Source: Echinometra lucunter (taxonomy: Eukaryota; Echinodermata; Echinoidea; Camarodonta; Echinometridae). From it: 64,000 nt of DNA. Made by a program: the position numbers and the translations under genes. The first letter of the stretch is position 1. The number at the start of each line of letters is the position of its first letter. The notes beneath the pieces are model-generated. The model did no database searches and had not been told where the DNA came from. It saw nothing but the letters and a program-made list of their open reading frames with translations. The stretch spans positions 28,301,361-28,365,360 of the forward strand of contig CM057152.1 of NCBI GenBank assembly GCA_029962745.1, written 5' to 3'. Below, in pieces: positions 37,284-46,658 of the stretch.

Positions 37284-40200
37284 GACTACTGCTACTACTA
37301 CTACTACTACTACTTCTTCTGTTTTGTAATGTGTATAAATCTTCTGATGCTACTGTTCTGCAGTGTGTATACTTATCTTTTGCTAGTGAGAAGACCATTA
37401 CATTGGTTCAGGTCTCAAAATGTGTCAACAGCAGAAACTGAAAAACTCACATTTCGAACTATTTATGACAGTATACATTTTTATCTTGCATTCTTTCTTC
37501 ACCTTGAATTTCTTCCTATGTATCCTGTAGATGGCGCCATTTGATAAGCGAGACCAGGCTGATAAGAAGCGACTGGAGTTTGCTGTGGGTAATAGTGACC
37601 ATCTGACTCTCTTGAGAGCATACAAGGTAATAGTGTTTTGGGCACTGATAATACATCCCTGTAGACAATCTGAGTAAAAATAAGGTAAACAAATTGCCTT
37701 TGTTTGACGCTATGCATTTTGATAGTTTTGATGTTTCTTCTAGTTGTCGTATTTGATTTAAATTTGTTATCCATATTTACATTTGTTTGTTTGTTGTTGT
37801 CCTTTTATTTTACAATATGGAAATGAATTTCGTTTTTTTAAATGATTTGAAAATAACGTGGGTTATAGTTATGGGTGTTTGCATATAGCATATTATGAAA
37901 TAATTTTGAGGGAAAATCAATCATGTCGAAGGGGTTTAGGATCTACTTTGCCATCATTCCTCAAACAATTTTTTCACAAACAACAAAATGAATGGGTAAT
38001 GATTTTGAGCTGAAATTTCATTAATGAATATTCTTAATAACTGCTCTTTCTCAGGGTTGGACCACAGCTATTGAAAGGAGCAACTACTTTGGCTACAGAT
38101 TCTGTCATGAAAATTTTCTCTCTGTGAAAACACTGCAGGTATGTTGCAGAGGAAGTGTGTATCAATTGTCTATACATGTATCTGTTTTTTAACATGGTCC
38201 TTTTTCTTTAGGACAGTGGAGTTTGGGTCTAGTTGACATCACCGGCTTGTATAGTGAGGTTTGGGGTTCAAATCCCTCCCTCAACACTTGCATCCTTAGG
38301 TATGTTGTTGATCTACATCAGCCAAGCTTGATTCGGGTAAATGGATACTGACACTAGAAGGTAGTTCTTTGAATGTCTCAACACCTTGAGCAATATAGCT
38401 AGGCTGGAATCTGGGTAATAATCCAAACCTCTTTGGAAGCTTACAGGGACAAAAAGATATTGGTTGGAAGTATGCACTGACTTCTGCCCTTGGCATTTTT
38501 CTGAAATCCCCCATGTGTAGTATTGGCACCAAGGGTATTCTTTTCATCTGCCTTTTTCCTGCTCTTTATTCTTCCACTCTCCTCTTTGTTATCTTTTGCA
38601 TTTTTCATCCAACTCTGTGACCTCCTTTTTTGTCATTTCATCATCATCATTATCTTCTTCTTCTTCTTCTTCTTCTTCTTCTTCTTCTTCTTCTTCTTCT
38701 TCTTCTTCTTCTTCTTCTTCTTCTTCTTCTTCTTCTTCTTCTTCTTCTTCTATTCTCTTCTTCCTTCTTCTTCTTCTCTTCTTCTTTCTTCTTCTTCTTC
38801 TTCTTCTTCTTCTTCTTCTTCTTCTTCTTCTTCTTCTTCTTCTTCTTCTTCTTCTTCTTCTCCTTCTCCTTCTTCTTCTTCTTCTTCTTCTTCTTCTTCT
38901 TCTTCTTCTTCTTCTTCTTCTTCATCTTGCTTCATTATTTCTGTACATATATATTCTCATGTTTAAGTCATTGAAATTTATGTTTGTATTTCACATAGCA
39001 TTTGCTTTTTATTTGTAGAAAAAAATTTACATTTCNNNNNNNNNNNNNNNNNNNNNNNNNNNNNNNNNNNNNNNNNNNNNNNNNNNNNNNNNNNNNNNNN
39101 NNNNNNNNNNNNNNNNNNNNNNNNNNNNNNNNNNNNNNNNNNNNNNNNNNNNNNNNNNNNNNNNNNNNNNNNNNNNNNNNNNNNNNNNNNNNNNNNNNNN
39201 NNNNNNNNNNNNNNNNNNNNNNNNNNNNNNNNNNNNNNNNNNNNNNNNNNNNNNNNNNNNNNNNNNNNNNNNNNNNNNNNNNNNNNNNNNNNNNNNNNNN
39301 NNNNNNNNNNNNNNNNNNNNNNNNNNNNNNNNNNNNNNNNNNNNNNNNNNNNNNNNNNNNNNNNNNNNNNNNNNNNNNNNNNNNNNNNNNNNNNNNNNNN
39401 NNNNNNNNNNNNNNNNNNNNNNNNNNNNNNNNNNNNNNNNNNNNNNNNNNNNNNNNNNNNNNNNNNNNNNNNNNNNNNNNNNNNNNNNNNNNNNNNNNNN
39501 NNNNNNNNNNNNNNNNNNNNNNNNNNNNNNNNNNNAAAAAAAATTGTACATTTCAGCCTACTGGCTGCCATACAATTTTTCAGTAAATATACCACTACGT
39601 AATATTATGCATTTTTGAAAAAGCCAAGTCTAAAATGTCTTTCTCTGATCCTCATTCTACAGATGATAGCAAGCATGAAGCATCAGTTTGCAGAGCTCCT
39701 TGGGAGCATAGGCTTTGTGAGTCTGAACATGACTGGTCGTCAGATGGACCGGAAGGCCAGTGGTTATGGGGACATGATCATCAAGGCGTGTGACCCTCAG
39801 GTAAGATGAGAACAATAGTACCTCAGTGGTGACATCAAAAAGACTAGGAAATAGTCTGAACCTGGCTTGTATTACTTAGATGTTGTATCAGGACGTCTTT
39901 GGGCAGTTTGCCCTGCACAACTCCTATCGGGAGTATACCTCTTAAATGGTTATTTCTGTGACTGTTTTGACAAACTTATGCTCAATACAAAGATGTTGTT
40001 GTGTGTCTCCACTGAAGTGCAACATTGTCTGTATCATGGAATTTAGTGTAGAAAACCCCTACAGCAAATAACCAATCTCTTTTTCACCTCTAAGTTCATT
40101 TTCTTTCCTCACCTCACCTCACTGGGCTAAGTTCATCCACTGCTGGATGTAGTCCTCTTCATGATTCCTCCAAATCCTCCTGTTCTGGGCCAGTCTTGTC

Positions 40201-42762
40201 CACTTGCTACCCACATACACTGTAATATTGCCCCGCCATCAACGTTTCTGACTCCCTCTAGACATTTCCTTTCCATTACATTCATATTTTCTCTCTGCTT
40301 TCCAATAGATCAATGTAAATGCCAGCAATGACAGATTAGTGGTTGCAGTTCTCTGTGCTGCCCTCTATCCTAACGTAGTCCAGGTCCTGACTCCAGAAGC
40401 CAAGTACACACAGTCTAGTGCAGGAGCTGTCCCCATGAACCCTAAAGCCCAGGAACTTAAGTTCAAGACCAAAGATGATGGATATGTAAGTAATCTTTTA
40501 AATCATCTTCTTCCATCATTTTTAATGTGATAATGAAATACCCCCAAGGTGGCCTCCACCCTAGGTGGTAGCAGACTAAGGGTTAAGGACAAGATCTATA
40601 AAAGGCTTGTGTTACATTTAGCTAAAAAAATGTTTGATTTTCTTTCTGTTTTGCACAGGTGAGTGTCCATCCAAAGTCTGTCAACTTTCAAGTGAGGTAC
40701 TTTGAGAGCCCATACCTTGTCTTCTTAGAGAAAGTCAAAACATCAAAGGTATGAATACATCCAGGCTTTATCAAAATGCTGTTTGATATTAATGTTGTAC
40801 ATATATGTTTACAATAGCAGAATGTCATTTTTGTGTCAGGCTGGGTACTAAGCCAGATACAATTTTAAGCATCCGTTCTCCGAAGTTGGTGCCATAGATC
40901 TGTTTCTCAATTTCAGGTTTTAGCCTTGTAATAATGTGATATCTCAAGAACTATCTGAGGTATGAACTTCATACTTGGTGCTTGTATGTATTAAGGAAGA
41001 CAAATTGAATGTATTTTAGGATATGTACATGTAGGTCAGTGGTCAAAGGTCCCAAAGTTCAATTTGTGAAATTTCAGGTTCTAGCCTTGTTAACATGATG
41101 TCTCCAGAACCTTTTGAGGAATGACCTTCAAGCTTGGTGCTGGTATCATCACCATAGTGAGACATATTGAAAAGATTTGGGGTTTGGGGTTAGCTTAAAG
41201 GTCAAAGGTCATAGAGGTCAGTAGGCATGAAATAAAAGATTTTTTAGTTTTGTTATGACTATATTTCTTCTATTTTGTATGCATTATTATGAGGAGACAA
41301 CATGATTCGACTTGGGTTGTTACATGTAGGTCAGAGGTTCGTGTTAGCACCATAATACAAGAACAGTTTGAGCCATGACGTTATCTAAATATAGGTGGAG
41401 ACTCAGAGGATACACAGTTGTATTTATCGTTTCAGTCATTGATAATATTTTCACAATTTTCAAAATATATATGAAAATATAGTTGGTTGCAAACTAAATT
41501 TTTGCGAGTATGAAGAAAGATGTTCAAAAGTGACTAGCAAAATTGAGTTTGTGTTTAAAAGGAATTTACTTCATTTTCTACCTTTTTTCCTCTATGTTTT
41601 TTTTGTAAGAGTTTCATAGAGAAAATGGCAAAAAATGTCCTACTTTTAGGAATACTGTTTTGAAATCTGCAAGGTTACTTGTGTATAATGCTAAAGAATG
41701 ATTTATAACACCATCCCAAAATTATCATTTAGTGTTTTTAATTTCTCTTCTTTTGGAATTACTCCACTTTCCAGTGTAACATTTTTAAATGTAGTAATGA
41801 GCATTTATCTTGATTTTTTTTTTCCTCAGGTCTACATCCGTGATTGTAGTATGGTGTCCGTCTACCCATTGCTTCTATTTGGAGGGTGTGAGCTGAATAT
41901 TGATCTCAAGGCTGGAGAGTTCATCATCTCCCTTGACAATGGATGGATTCAGTTCCGGGTTAGATCTATTGAGGTATATATCGCATTACACATACCATTT
42001 GAACCAAACCTAGATATTTGATACAGTGGAACCTCATTATAAAGAACACTATTATAACAAACAAGGTAATTTTGCCGGTCCAGCTTCTTTGTATTTTGTA
42101 TTTCAGCCCTGATATAACAAGGTTTCAATGTAAAGAGGTAATTTGCTTGGTCTGGAGGAGTTTGCTATAATGAGGTTCGCCTGTACCAAAACTTAACTTT
42201 TTATTTCTTGGATGTTGCATGCTTCCTTAGCTGTCTGTTCTCACCTGTCCTTAACCTGTTGAATACTATGCCAAAGAAAAATTGGGCTGGGGTCTATGGA
42301 AAAAGTGTGTTATACCAAAATCAAATCATGCTCGATGGGTTAAACACCTACATTGTTCCATTTTATTTGTGCTTTTGAAAGACGTTACAAAAGCTTTATA
42401 AAAGCAAGATTGTGCTTTTAATACATGATCAAGCACATGTATTTCATTTTACCATGATTTATTTACTCTTTGATATGAAATTAAAAAGTAGGAATAACTT
42501 ACAGGCAAAATTTAAAATCCTTAAAAGCAGCTTCACTGCAAGTTTAAAATTGGCTTTCAAAGGCCTCTTTACAAGAAGCCTTGTACATGTAATTCTTGAT
42601 ATTATCATTTTTATGTAGGTTGGTGAGCTAATGAGGGAACTACGGAGGGAGCTAGATCAGCTCCTAGCTGATAAGATCCAGCAACCTGACATGGATCTGG
42701 GGACCTGCCCCAGAGGGAGCCGTATTATAGCAGCCATTGTACAGCTTATTAGTACACAGTAA
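23689..42762 (+). CDS. DHX57: ATP-dependent RNA helicase DHX57 (1424 aa, complete, 25 coding exons)
   Basis: DEAH-box helicase of the DHX29/DHX36/DHX57 group; activity is inferred from conserved motifs. Coding exons: 23689-23990, 24740-24937, 25359-25547, 26064-26185, 26688-27565, 28104-28225, 28690-28885, 29477-29601, 30332-30465, 30848-30902, 31382-31596, 32307-32413, 32658-32764, 33204-33377, 34314-34477, 35962-36038, 36384-36479, 36850-36990, 37531-37626, 38055-38138, 39663-39800, 40309-40485, 40659-40748, 41830-41973, 42619-42762. Sum 4275 nt; all phases match. Domains in order: Gly/Arg-rich RNA-binding tail (1-60); UBA (about 222-263); RWD (about 271-480) with an inserted CCCH zinc finger (C349, C357, C363, H367); helicase motifs I GATGCGKTT (601-609), Ia [14 protein letters not shown] (702-705), III SAT (734-736), [10 protein letters not shown] (950-958) and [10 protein letters not shown] (997-1004); then winged-helix/HA2 and an OB fold ending at [18 protein letters not shown]. 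Human DHX57 has the same order, also DEVH, at 1386 aa. Intron 6 splits the Walker A motif; intron 11 is GC-AG. A CTACCTAG acceptor-like site before 23632 suggests an upstream non-coding exon. Confidence 0.97.
24049..24243. mobile_element. pogo/Tc1-type MITE (TACAGTTAAACCTG ends)
   Basis: The left end TACAGTTAAACCTG and the right end CAGGTTTGACTGTA are inverted and flanked by TA. The interior repeats GTGGTCTTTATAGGCAGG-like units. It lies in DHX57 intron 1 and has no coding capacity. Confidence 0.7.
29785..30085 (+). repeat. Polypurine (GAA/GAG/GGA)n tract in DHX57 intron 8
   Basis: About 300 nt of nearly pure purine on the sense strand, moving from GGGAGGGGA-type to GAAGAAGAGGA-type repeats. 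Acidic and basic low-complexity open frames here are artefacts. It is complementary in type to the CTT tract in intron 20. Confidence 0.95.
31597..32306 (+). other. DHX57 intron 11, a GC-AG intron
   Basis: The donor is AAAG|GCAAGT instead of GT; exon 11 ends with ...RYK plus one nucleotide, and exon 12 begins [10 protein letters not shown] after ATTCAG. No GT donor near 31596 restores the frame, and the flanking protein aligns with DHX57. GCAAGT is the strong consensus expected of true GC donors. The intron body is largely the GTTCA pentanucleotide array. Confidence 0.85.
31857..32270 (+). repeat. (CAGTT)n pentanucleotide array
   Basis: Runs of CAGTT up to about 12 units alternate with interruptions such as CAGTGCATTGCAGTGCAG and TTCATTTTATTT, which themselves recur. 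This gives a higher-order repeat of roughly 75-80 bp. All frames are open, producing spurious SSVQF-repeat proteins. It occupies most of DHX57 intron 11. Confidence 0.95.
33037..33184. mobile_element. CCCCGTTTCATAAAA foldback MITE, copy 1 (DHX57 intron 13)
   Basis: The left CGTTTCATAAAACTTATTAT pairs with the right TTTTATGAAACGGGGTCC. The element is 148 bp and ends 19 bp before the exon 14 acceptor. The interior shares TTTGCTCTCAGCCAATCAGA and AGCTTGTAACAGTTATTGCA with the copy at 33905-34048. Confidence 0.8.
33571..33740. mobile_element. Foldback MITE with GGGGTTgTTTCACAA-type ends (DHX57 intron 14)
   Basis: The left end GGGGGTTCACAACAAGTTAA pairs loosely with the right end, whose complement is GGGGTTGTTTCACAAAGAGT. 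The interior contains an AAAATTGATTTTAAAATCAA palindromic stretch. No coding capacity. Confidence 0.6.
33905..34048. mobile_element. CCCCGTTTCATAAAA foldback MITE, copy 2 (DHX57 intron 14)
   Basis: GGGCCCCGTTTCATAAAACT at the left and a decayed AACAAGTTAAACAGGGCCC at the right. The same interior blocks as copy 1 occur in the same order. Confidence 0.8.
34073..34200. mobile_element. Hairpin MITE with 57-bp arms (DHX57 intron 14)
   Basis: The left arm starts CTGTATTTCACAAAACCGTC and the complement of the right arm starts CTGTGTTTCACGAAACCATC. Pairing continues through CATAAGTCT and GACATCCCATTGAAA to a loop of about 12 nt. Confidence 0.85.
35674..35877. mobile_element. MITE with GACATTTGCTCC ends and telomere-like interior (DHX57 intron 15)
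   Basis: The left GACATTTGCTCCGGCGACAA pairs with the right end, whose complement is GACATTTGCTTCCACGACAA. The interior is rich in degenerate CCCTAA/CCTAAC units (for example AACCCTAAACCTAACACTAA). A short relic of the same end (GTGACAATTGCTCCAGGA) is at about 25600-25617. Confidence 0.75.
37216..37318 (+). repeat. (ACT)n microsatellite in DHX57 intron 18
   Basis: About 100 bp of ACT, GCT and ACG triplets between exons 18 and 19. Confidence 0.95.
38213..38545 (+). mobile_element. Decayed tRNA-derived SINE in DHX57 intron 20
   Basis: Box B-like GGTTCAAATCC near 38264, then TTGATCTACATCAGCCAAGC, then GGGTAAATGGATACTGACAC and TGGGTAATAATCCAAACC. These follow the same block order as the better-preserved SINE at 58961-59280. 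Confidence 0.6.
38651..38923 (+). repeat. (CTT)n polypyrimidine tract in DHX57 intron 20
   Basis: About 270 bp of nearly pure CTT with a few CTC interruptions. Poly-Ser, poly-Leu, poly-Phe and poly-Lys frames here are artefacts. Confidence 0.97.
39036..39535. other. Assembly gap (500 N)
   Basis: Exactly 500 Ns inside DHX57 intron 20. No exon is missing: exon 20 ends and exon 21 begins in phase 0, and the protein joins as NFLSVKTLQ then MIASMKHQF, as in the family. Both gap edges carry nearly the same sequence (AAAAAAATTTACATTTC at the left, AAAAAAAATTGTACATTTC at the right). Confidence 0.98.
40890..41400. repeat. Degenerate tandem repeat of about 170 bp in DHX57 intron 23
   Basis: Two related units share TTTCAGGTT(T/C)TAGCCTTGT, then ATGA(C)CTTCA(T/A)(A/G)CTTGGTGCT, then GTCAAAGGTC. 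A perfect AGGTCAAAGGTCA direct repeat occurs at 41199-41211. It resembles the cores of the elements at 7630-8550 and 45917-46658 in style, not in sequence. Confidence 0.6.
42022..42185. mobile_element. pogo/Tigger-type MITE (CAGTGGAACCTC ends) in DHX57 intron 24
   Basis: The left TACAGTGGAACCTCATTATA pairs with the right end, whose complement is TACAGGCGAACCTCATTATA. TA flanks both ends. About 164 bp, non-coding. Confidence 0.8.
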
Positions 42763-42800
42763 GGATATACACTGGCTAGTCTACAACCACAGGCTTCAAT

Positions 42801-42923
42801 TTGAGGGAGCTATGTAGGGAGGTTGATCAGCTCCTGGCTTATAAGATCCAACATGGATCTAGGGACCTGCTCCACAGGTAGCCGAATCATAGCAGCTATT
42901 TTTCAACTCAGCAGTACCCAGTG
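42801..42923 (+). pseudogene. Degenerate tandem copy of the last DHX57 exon
   Basis: Aligns with the terminal exon at 42631-42762: TTGAGGGAGCTATGTAGGGA against ATGAGGGAACTACGGAGGGA, GATCAGCTCCTGGC, then CATGGATCTAGGGACCTG and ATCATAGCAGC, ending CAGTACCCAGTGA against TAGTACACAGTAA. An 8-nt deletion shifts the frame and CACAGGTAG then brings a stop. It lies 38 bp after the true stop codon, probably in the 3' UTR. Confidence 0.85.
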
Positions 42924-42995
42924 ATTGTACTTGTAATTTCAAGCATGGACTAAAATTCAAGGTAGCCTCCCTGTAGCAGCCATAGCATACTGAGT

Positions 42996-43001
42996 ATTAA
43001 A
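42996..43001 (+). terminator. Possible DHX57 polyadenylation signal ATTAAA
   Basis: ATTAAA 234 nt after the DHX57 stop codon, followed by a GT-containing GATGTTGTG. It is the first such hexamer I noticed downstream; unproven. Confidence 0.3.
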
Positions 43002-43139
43002 GATGTTGTGACACAAGCATATGAGAGTGGTCATAGGTTAATCACAGAGCTCCAAATATTTCCCTCCCACCTACTATCTCTACGGGAAGGAATTATTTCA
43101 AGCTCCACACCTTTTGGTGACATATCTGTCTCTAATAGC

Positions 43140-43300
43140 TGTAATGATACTACTACTAATGAAATTTATATAGCGTATTACGTGAATACTTTAATGCGCT
43201 TTACACTGTTTACTGTCATTACCCCTGATCACTGGATTTCTAGCCCACACACACAAGTATGCACCGACTCCACTCCTTAGGGAGCATTCCTACCATTTTA
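43140..43300 (-). mobile_element. L2/CR1-like LINE or SINE 3' tail, minus orientation
   Basis: On the minus strand: CCAGTGATCAGGGGTAATGA, then TGTAAAGCGCATTAAAG, then CGCTATATAAATTTCATTAG. GTAAAGCGC followed by GCTATATAAA is the typical shared tail of L2-like LINEs and the SINEs they mobilise. No reverse transcriptase is nearby. Confidence 0.55.
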
Positions 43301-43969
43301 TGCCGTTCACATGTCAACATGCAGGGCAGTGACAAAGGCAGTCACGTTGGCACTCAGTAATCCTGCTTCTGAAACGGGCTGCGTACTGACTGAATGTATG
43401 CACTGCAGGCGAAACCACCTTGTGCGTTTCACTAGTTATAATTTTGACAGCAAACATTCTTTATAACCTTGTCTGCTAATTATTATGCTAATCATGTAAT
43501 ATATTGTGACAGAAAATGTCATATATCTGAGCAAACTACATGTAAGCAGTTTTTGTATAGCACAGTAGATTTTAAACCTAGATCTAGTGTCCTAACACTA
43601 AAGGAAATGATCATATTAGGAAATATATGCAGAAGGAATTCTGTGCTGCCAGAAATAAGAACTTGAAGAACTTCAATGATTGTTAGCTGGATCTTTTGGT
43701 CTCTGAAAGAGGTCCTGTAACAAGAAAACAATGTTAAAAGAAATCAGAAGTTATCGAAACATAGTAATCGATTCTTGTCTGTGCGAAGACAGACTCTATG
43801 TGGAGTGTTAAACTGATAGTAGGCACATCATATTCAAAATGTTATCAAGTACTTAAATGGCCTTATTAGCTTATTAGATTAAAACATAGGAACATGTTGT
43901 ATCGGAGCAAATCTGTTGGAACTGTGTTTGCATAGGCTGCACCTTTTGATATACAGTATTTCAAGAATT

Positions 43970-44306
43970 AAGGTGCTTTCACACATGATGCGACAGTATG
44001 GTACCACACTGTTTCGTCTTCACACATGTTGGGACTTTGTGTCACCACATATACTAATGAACGCGCATTAACGCATCAACTCTCAATAAGAGAGCATATT
44101 GTCAAAACTTGCGCAAGCAATCTCATGGCAACAATTTTTGCGCTAACTTTTTAGAAATTTGATTGGTGCGCATTTTTTATGTATCTAGGCAGCAAAAAAA
44201 AAGTGTGTCCTGCCTCGGCGACATTTTTTTGTCGCCCTATACCCCATAGGCTTGTACACAAAAAAGTGTGGGCGCCACACTGTCGCATCATGTGTGAAAG
44301 CACCTT
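43970..44306. mobile_element. MITE-like element, copy 2 (inverted relative to 6361-6674)
   Basis: Ends AAGGTGCTTTCACACATGAT and ATCATGTGTGAAAGCACCTT are perfect inverted repeats, flanked by TTAA-like sequence. The interior, read on the minus strand, has GTCGCCGAGGCAGGACACA in common with copy 1. No coding capacity. Confidence 0.8.
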
Positions 44307-45916
44307 TAATACCAAAGTACTGTGCATCATCTTTTGTCTTTTTGCAACTCATCAAGTAGTGATACATTATGTGTTTTGCAGTAAACATTTGATTTCTACC
44401 GTGTTGTAAATCTTTTAACATGAGACCATTTAGGTTCATACGACCTGTACTTGGACTGCCAGTCATGTGAAAAAGCTTTTGTACCTGTAAACAAAGGTGG
44501 AAATTTTGGTGCAACTTCATAACAGTTTTGTGGGTTTGTGTGTTCATGGCATTAGATTGACCTGAAATTAATGTTTGGTTCATGTACTTGCAAGGTGGTT
44601 GTAATTTCAGATACATGTGTAGAGTAGATATTTTCATAGGTCTTAGGAAATGCTTTAATAATGAAGATTATCTCTTTTAGCATAATTTAACTGATTATCA
44701 AATATGTTTCACCATATATGAAGACAGCAGCTACTATGCATGCAGCCCTGCAGGCATACTCATTGCTCTTGTTTTTATACAGAATTGGGGTTCAGAAACC
44801 ATTTAAAAAAAAACATAACACTTCTGCTCAATATTTGTTGCTACTTCATGTGTGTAAGTGCAATATTTATCTGCCACTGTGCTAGCGTAGTATGGAATAA
44901 TATATCCGAGATCATGTTGAGTATCTGCTCTTAATTATGTATGTCAGTAATATACAATGTATTTAGAAATGGATACTACATTTTGGCAAGTACTTATAGC
45001 CAGAGCAAACTGGCACCCTTGTATGGGATTTTGAAATAGCACCCTCTCAGTCCTAAACTACTGATTTTGTCCCCTTTTTGCTCCCAGCATGCTCTATTCT
45101 GATCAATGAGAGCTTTATTTTTTGAGTAACATCTGTTAAAATGTATTTGTATTCATACTAAGGAAATTCATGAGATGCCACAAAGGATATGATGTTTTTA
45201 AGAGTCTCTGGTTTTGAGTAGCCGTAAGTTGGCGCTGTTGTGAATACATCATAATAAGGGTCAGTTCACTGTTGCTTTAAATCATTGAATATGCTACCCA
45301 ATATTGATGGGTAAAATGATACAAATTTTTTGTAACAGGACAAGTTCAAGGTACACACGTATGTGCCATATCTTTTGTTTTATGGCATTGTTATTGTCAA
45401 ATTGTTATTACTATACATGAATTGACCTAAAATATAATTTCACTTGATATTGTGTTTGATCCTAAGTTTAGTAAGGCTTTCAGCTTTGCATAGTCATGAG
45501 ATATACTGAAATGCTAGATGCAGTCGGTAATTTATTATACAACATAGCATGGACTTGCCCAATAATGGGAGTGCCAAGTCTTATAATGATCTCAGACTAA
45601 GTATTTAGTGCATTTACATGTAGCAAACAGGGCAGGCGTATATTGCAGGGACAGGTCCAATTCTTGTTGCTATCTCGGTTATTAGGTCACAAGGCTATCG
45701 GTACTCTTTTATACAGTTTATTTCGTGAAATATGCTCAAGAACTTGCTTGATGTGTAAAAACCTATTTAAATTTTACATGTGAAGGCTTTTGGTAGCGGT
45801 ACATGTAGCTGTAGCCTCATTGAAAGGCTGTTGATGTATTCTTTCATCAAGAGAATCCACTTCTGGGGCATTTAGAAGAAGAAGAGACATTTGGAAGGAG
45901 AAAGAAATTAAAAACT

Positions 45917-46658
45917 AGATGAATCTTTGACCACGCGTGGTCGAACTTTATGCCTCCGCCATTACCAAATCAGAAATAAATGGCACTTCATGCTGATTCA
46001 TTTTCATTAATACAATGACATCTTTGACCTTTGACCTTGTGACCCCCAAATCTAATGAGAGCATAGCCCTTTCCATATGCACACATGAGCCAAGTTTGTT
46101 GAACCATCAAATGGTTAGTGAGTTATCACAAGAACGAACCATGTCTATGTACATAATGACCTCTATGACCTTTGACCTTTGACCTTGAGACCCCAAAATC
46201 TAATCAGATCATTGTCCCTCCCATATGCATACCTGTGCCAAGTTTGAGGTTGATCGGTCAAATGGTTGAGTTATGGTGAAAACGAACCATTTCTATGTTT
46301 ATAATGACCTCTATGACCTTTGACCTTGTGACCCCAAAATCTAATCAGATCATAGTCCCTTCCATGTGCATACATGAGCCAAGTTTGAAGCCAATCTGTC
46401 AAATGGTTCTTAAGTTATCGCGAGAACGAGCCATTTTTATGTGTATTATTAACTCTATGACCTTTACCTTTGACCTTGAGACTCCAAAATCTTATCAGAT
46501 CATTGTCCCTCCCATATGCATACACGAGCCAAGTTTGAAGTTGATCTGTCTAACGGTTCTTAAGTTATCGCGAGAACCAAAACGGGATGGACAGACGGAC
46601 GGACGACCCGAAAACATAATGCCTCCGGCAACCACCTACGGTGGGCGGAGGCATAAAA
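45917..46658. mobile_element. Satellite-cored non-autonomous element, copy 2
   Basis: Same plan and orientation as 7630-8550: left GACCACGCGTGGTCGAA plus TTATGCCTCCGCC, about five core units with TGACCTTTGACC, a short GGAC microsatellite near 46589-46607, and a GCCTCCGGCAACCACC...GGCGGAGGC hairpin end. The 5' GACCACGCGTGGTC is a perfect 14-bp palindrome here and imperfect in copy 1, so this copy may be closer to the ancestor. Confidence 0.75.

Noticed and set aside
38523..39018. Poly-Ser, poly-Leu, poly-Phe and poly-Lys open frames
   Set aside because: Artefacts of the CTT tract; frames nearby also run through Ns.
40083..40245. Possible 3' end of a LINE on the minus strand (phrases around CCAGCAGTGGATGAAC)
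   Set aside because: Too short and without a reverse transcriptase frame or second copy in the window to support a call.
42801..42923. Alternative last exon of DHX57
   Set aside because: No good acceptor precedes it, and it has an 8-nt deletion and a stop. It fits a decayed duplicate better.
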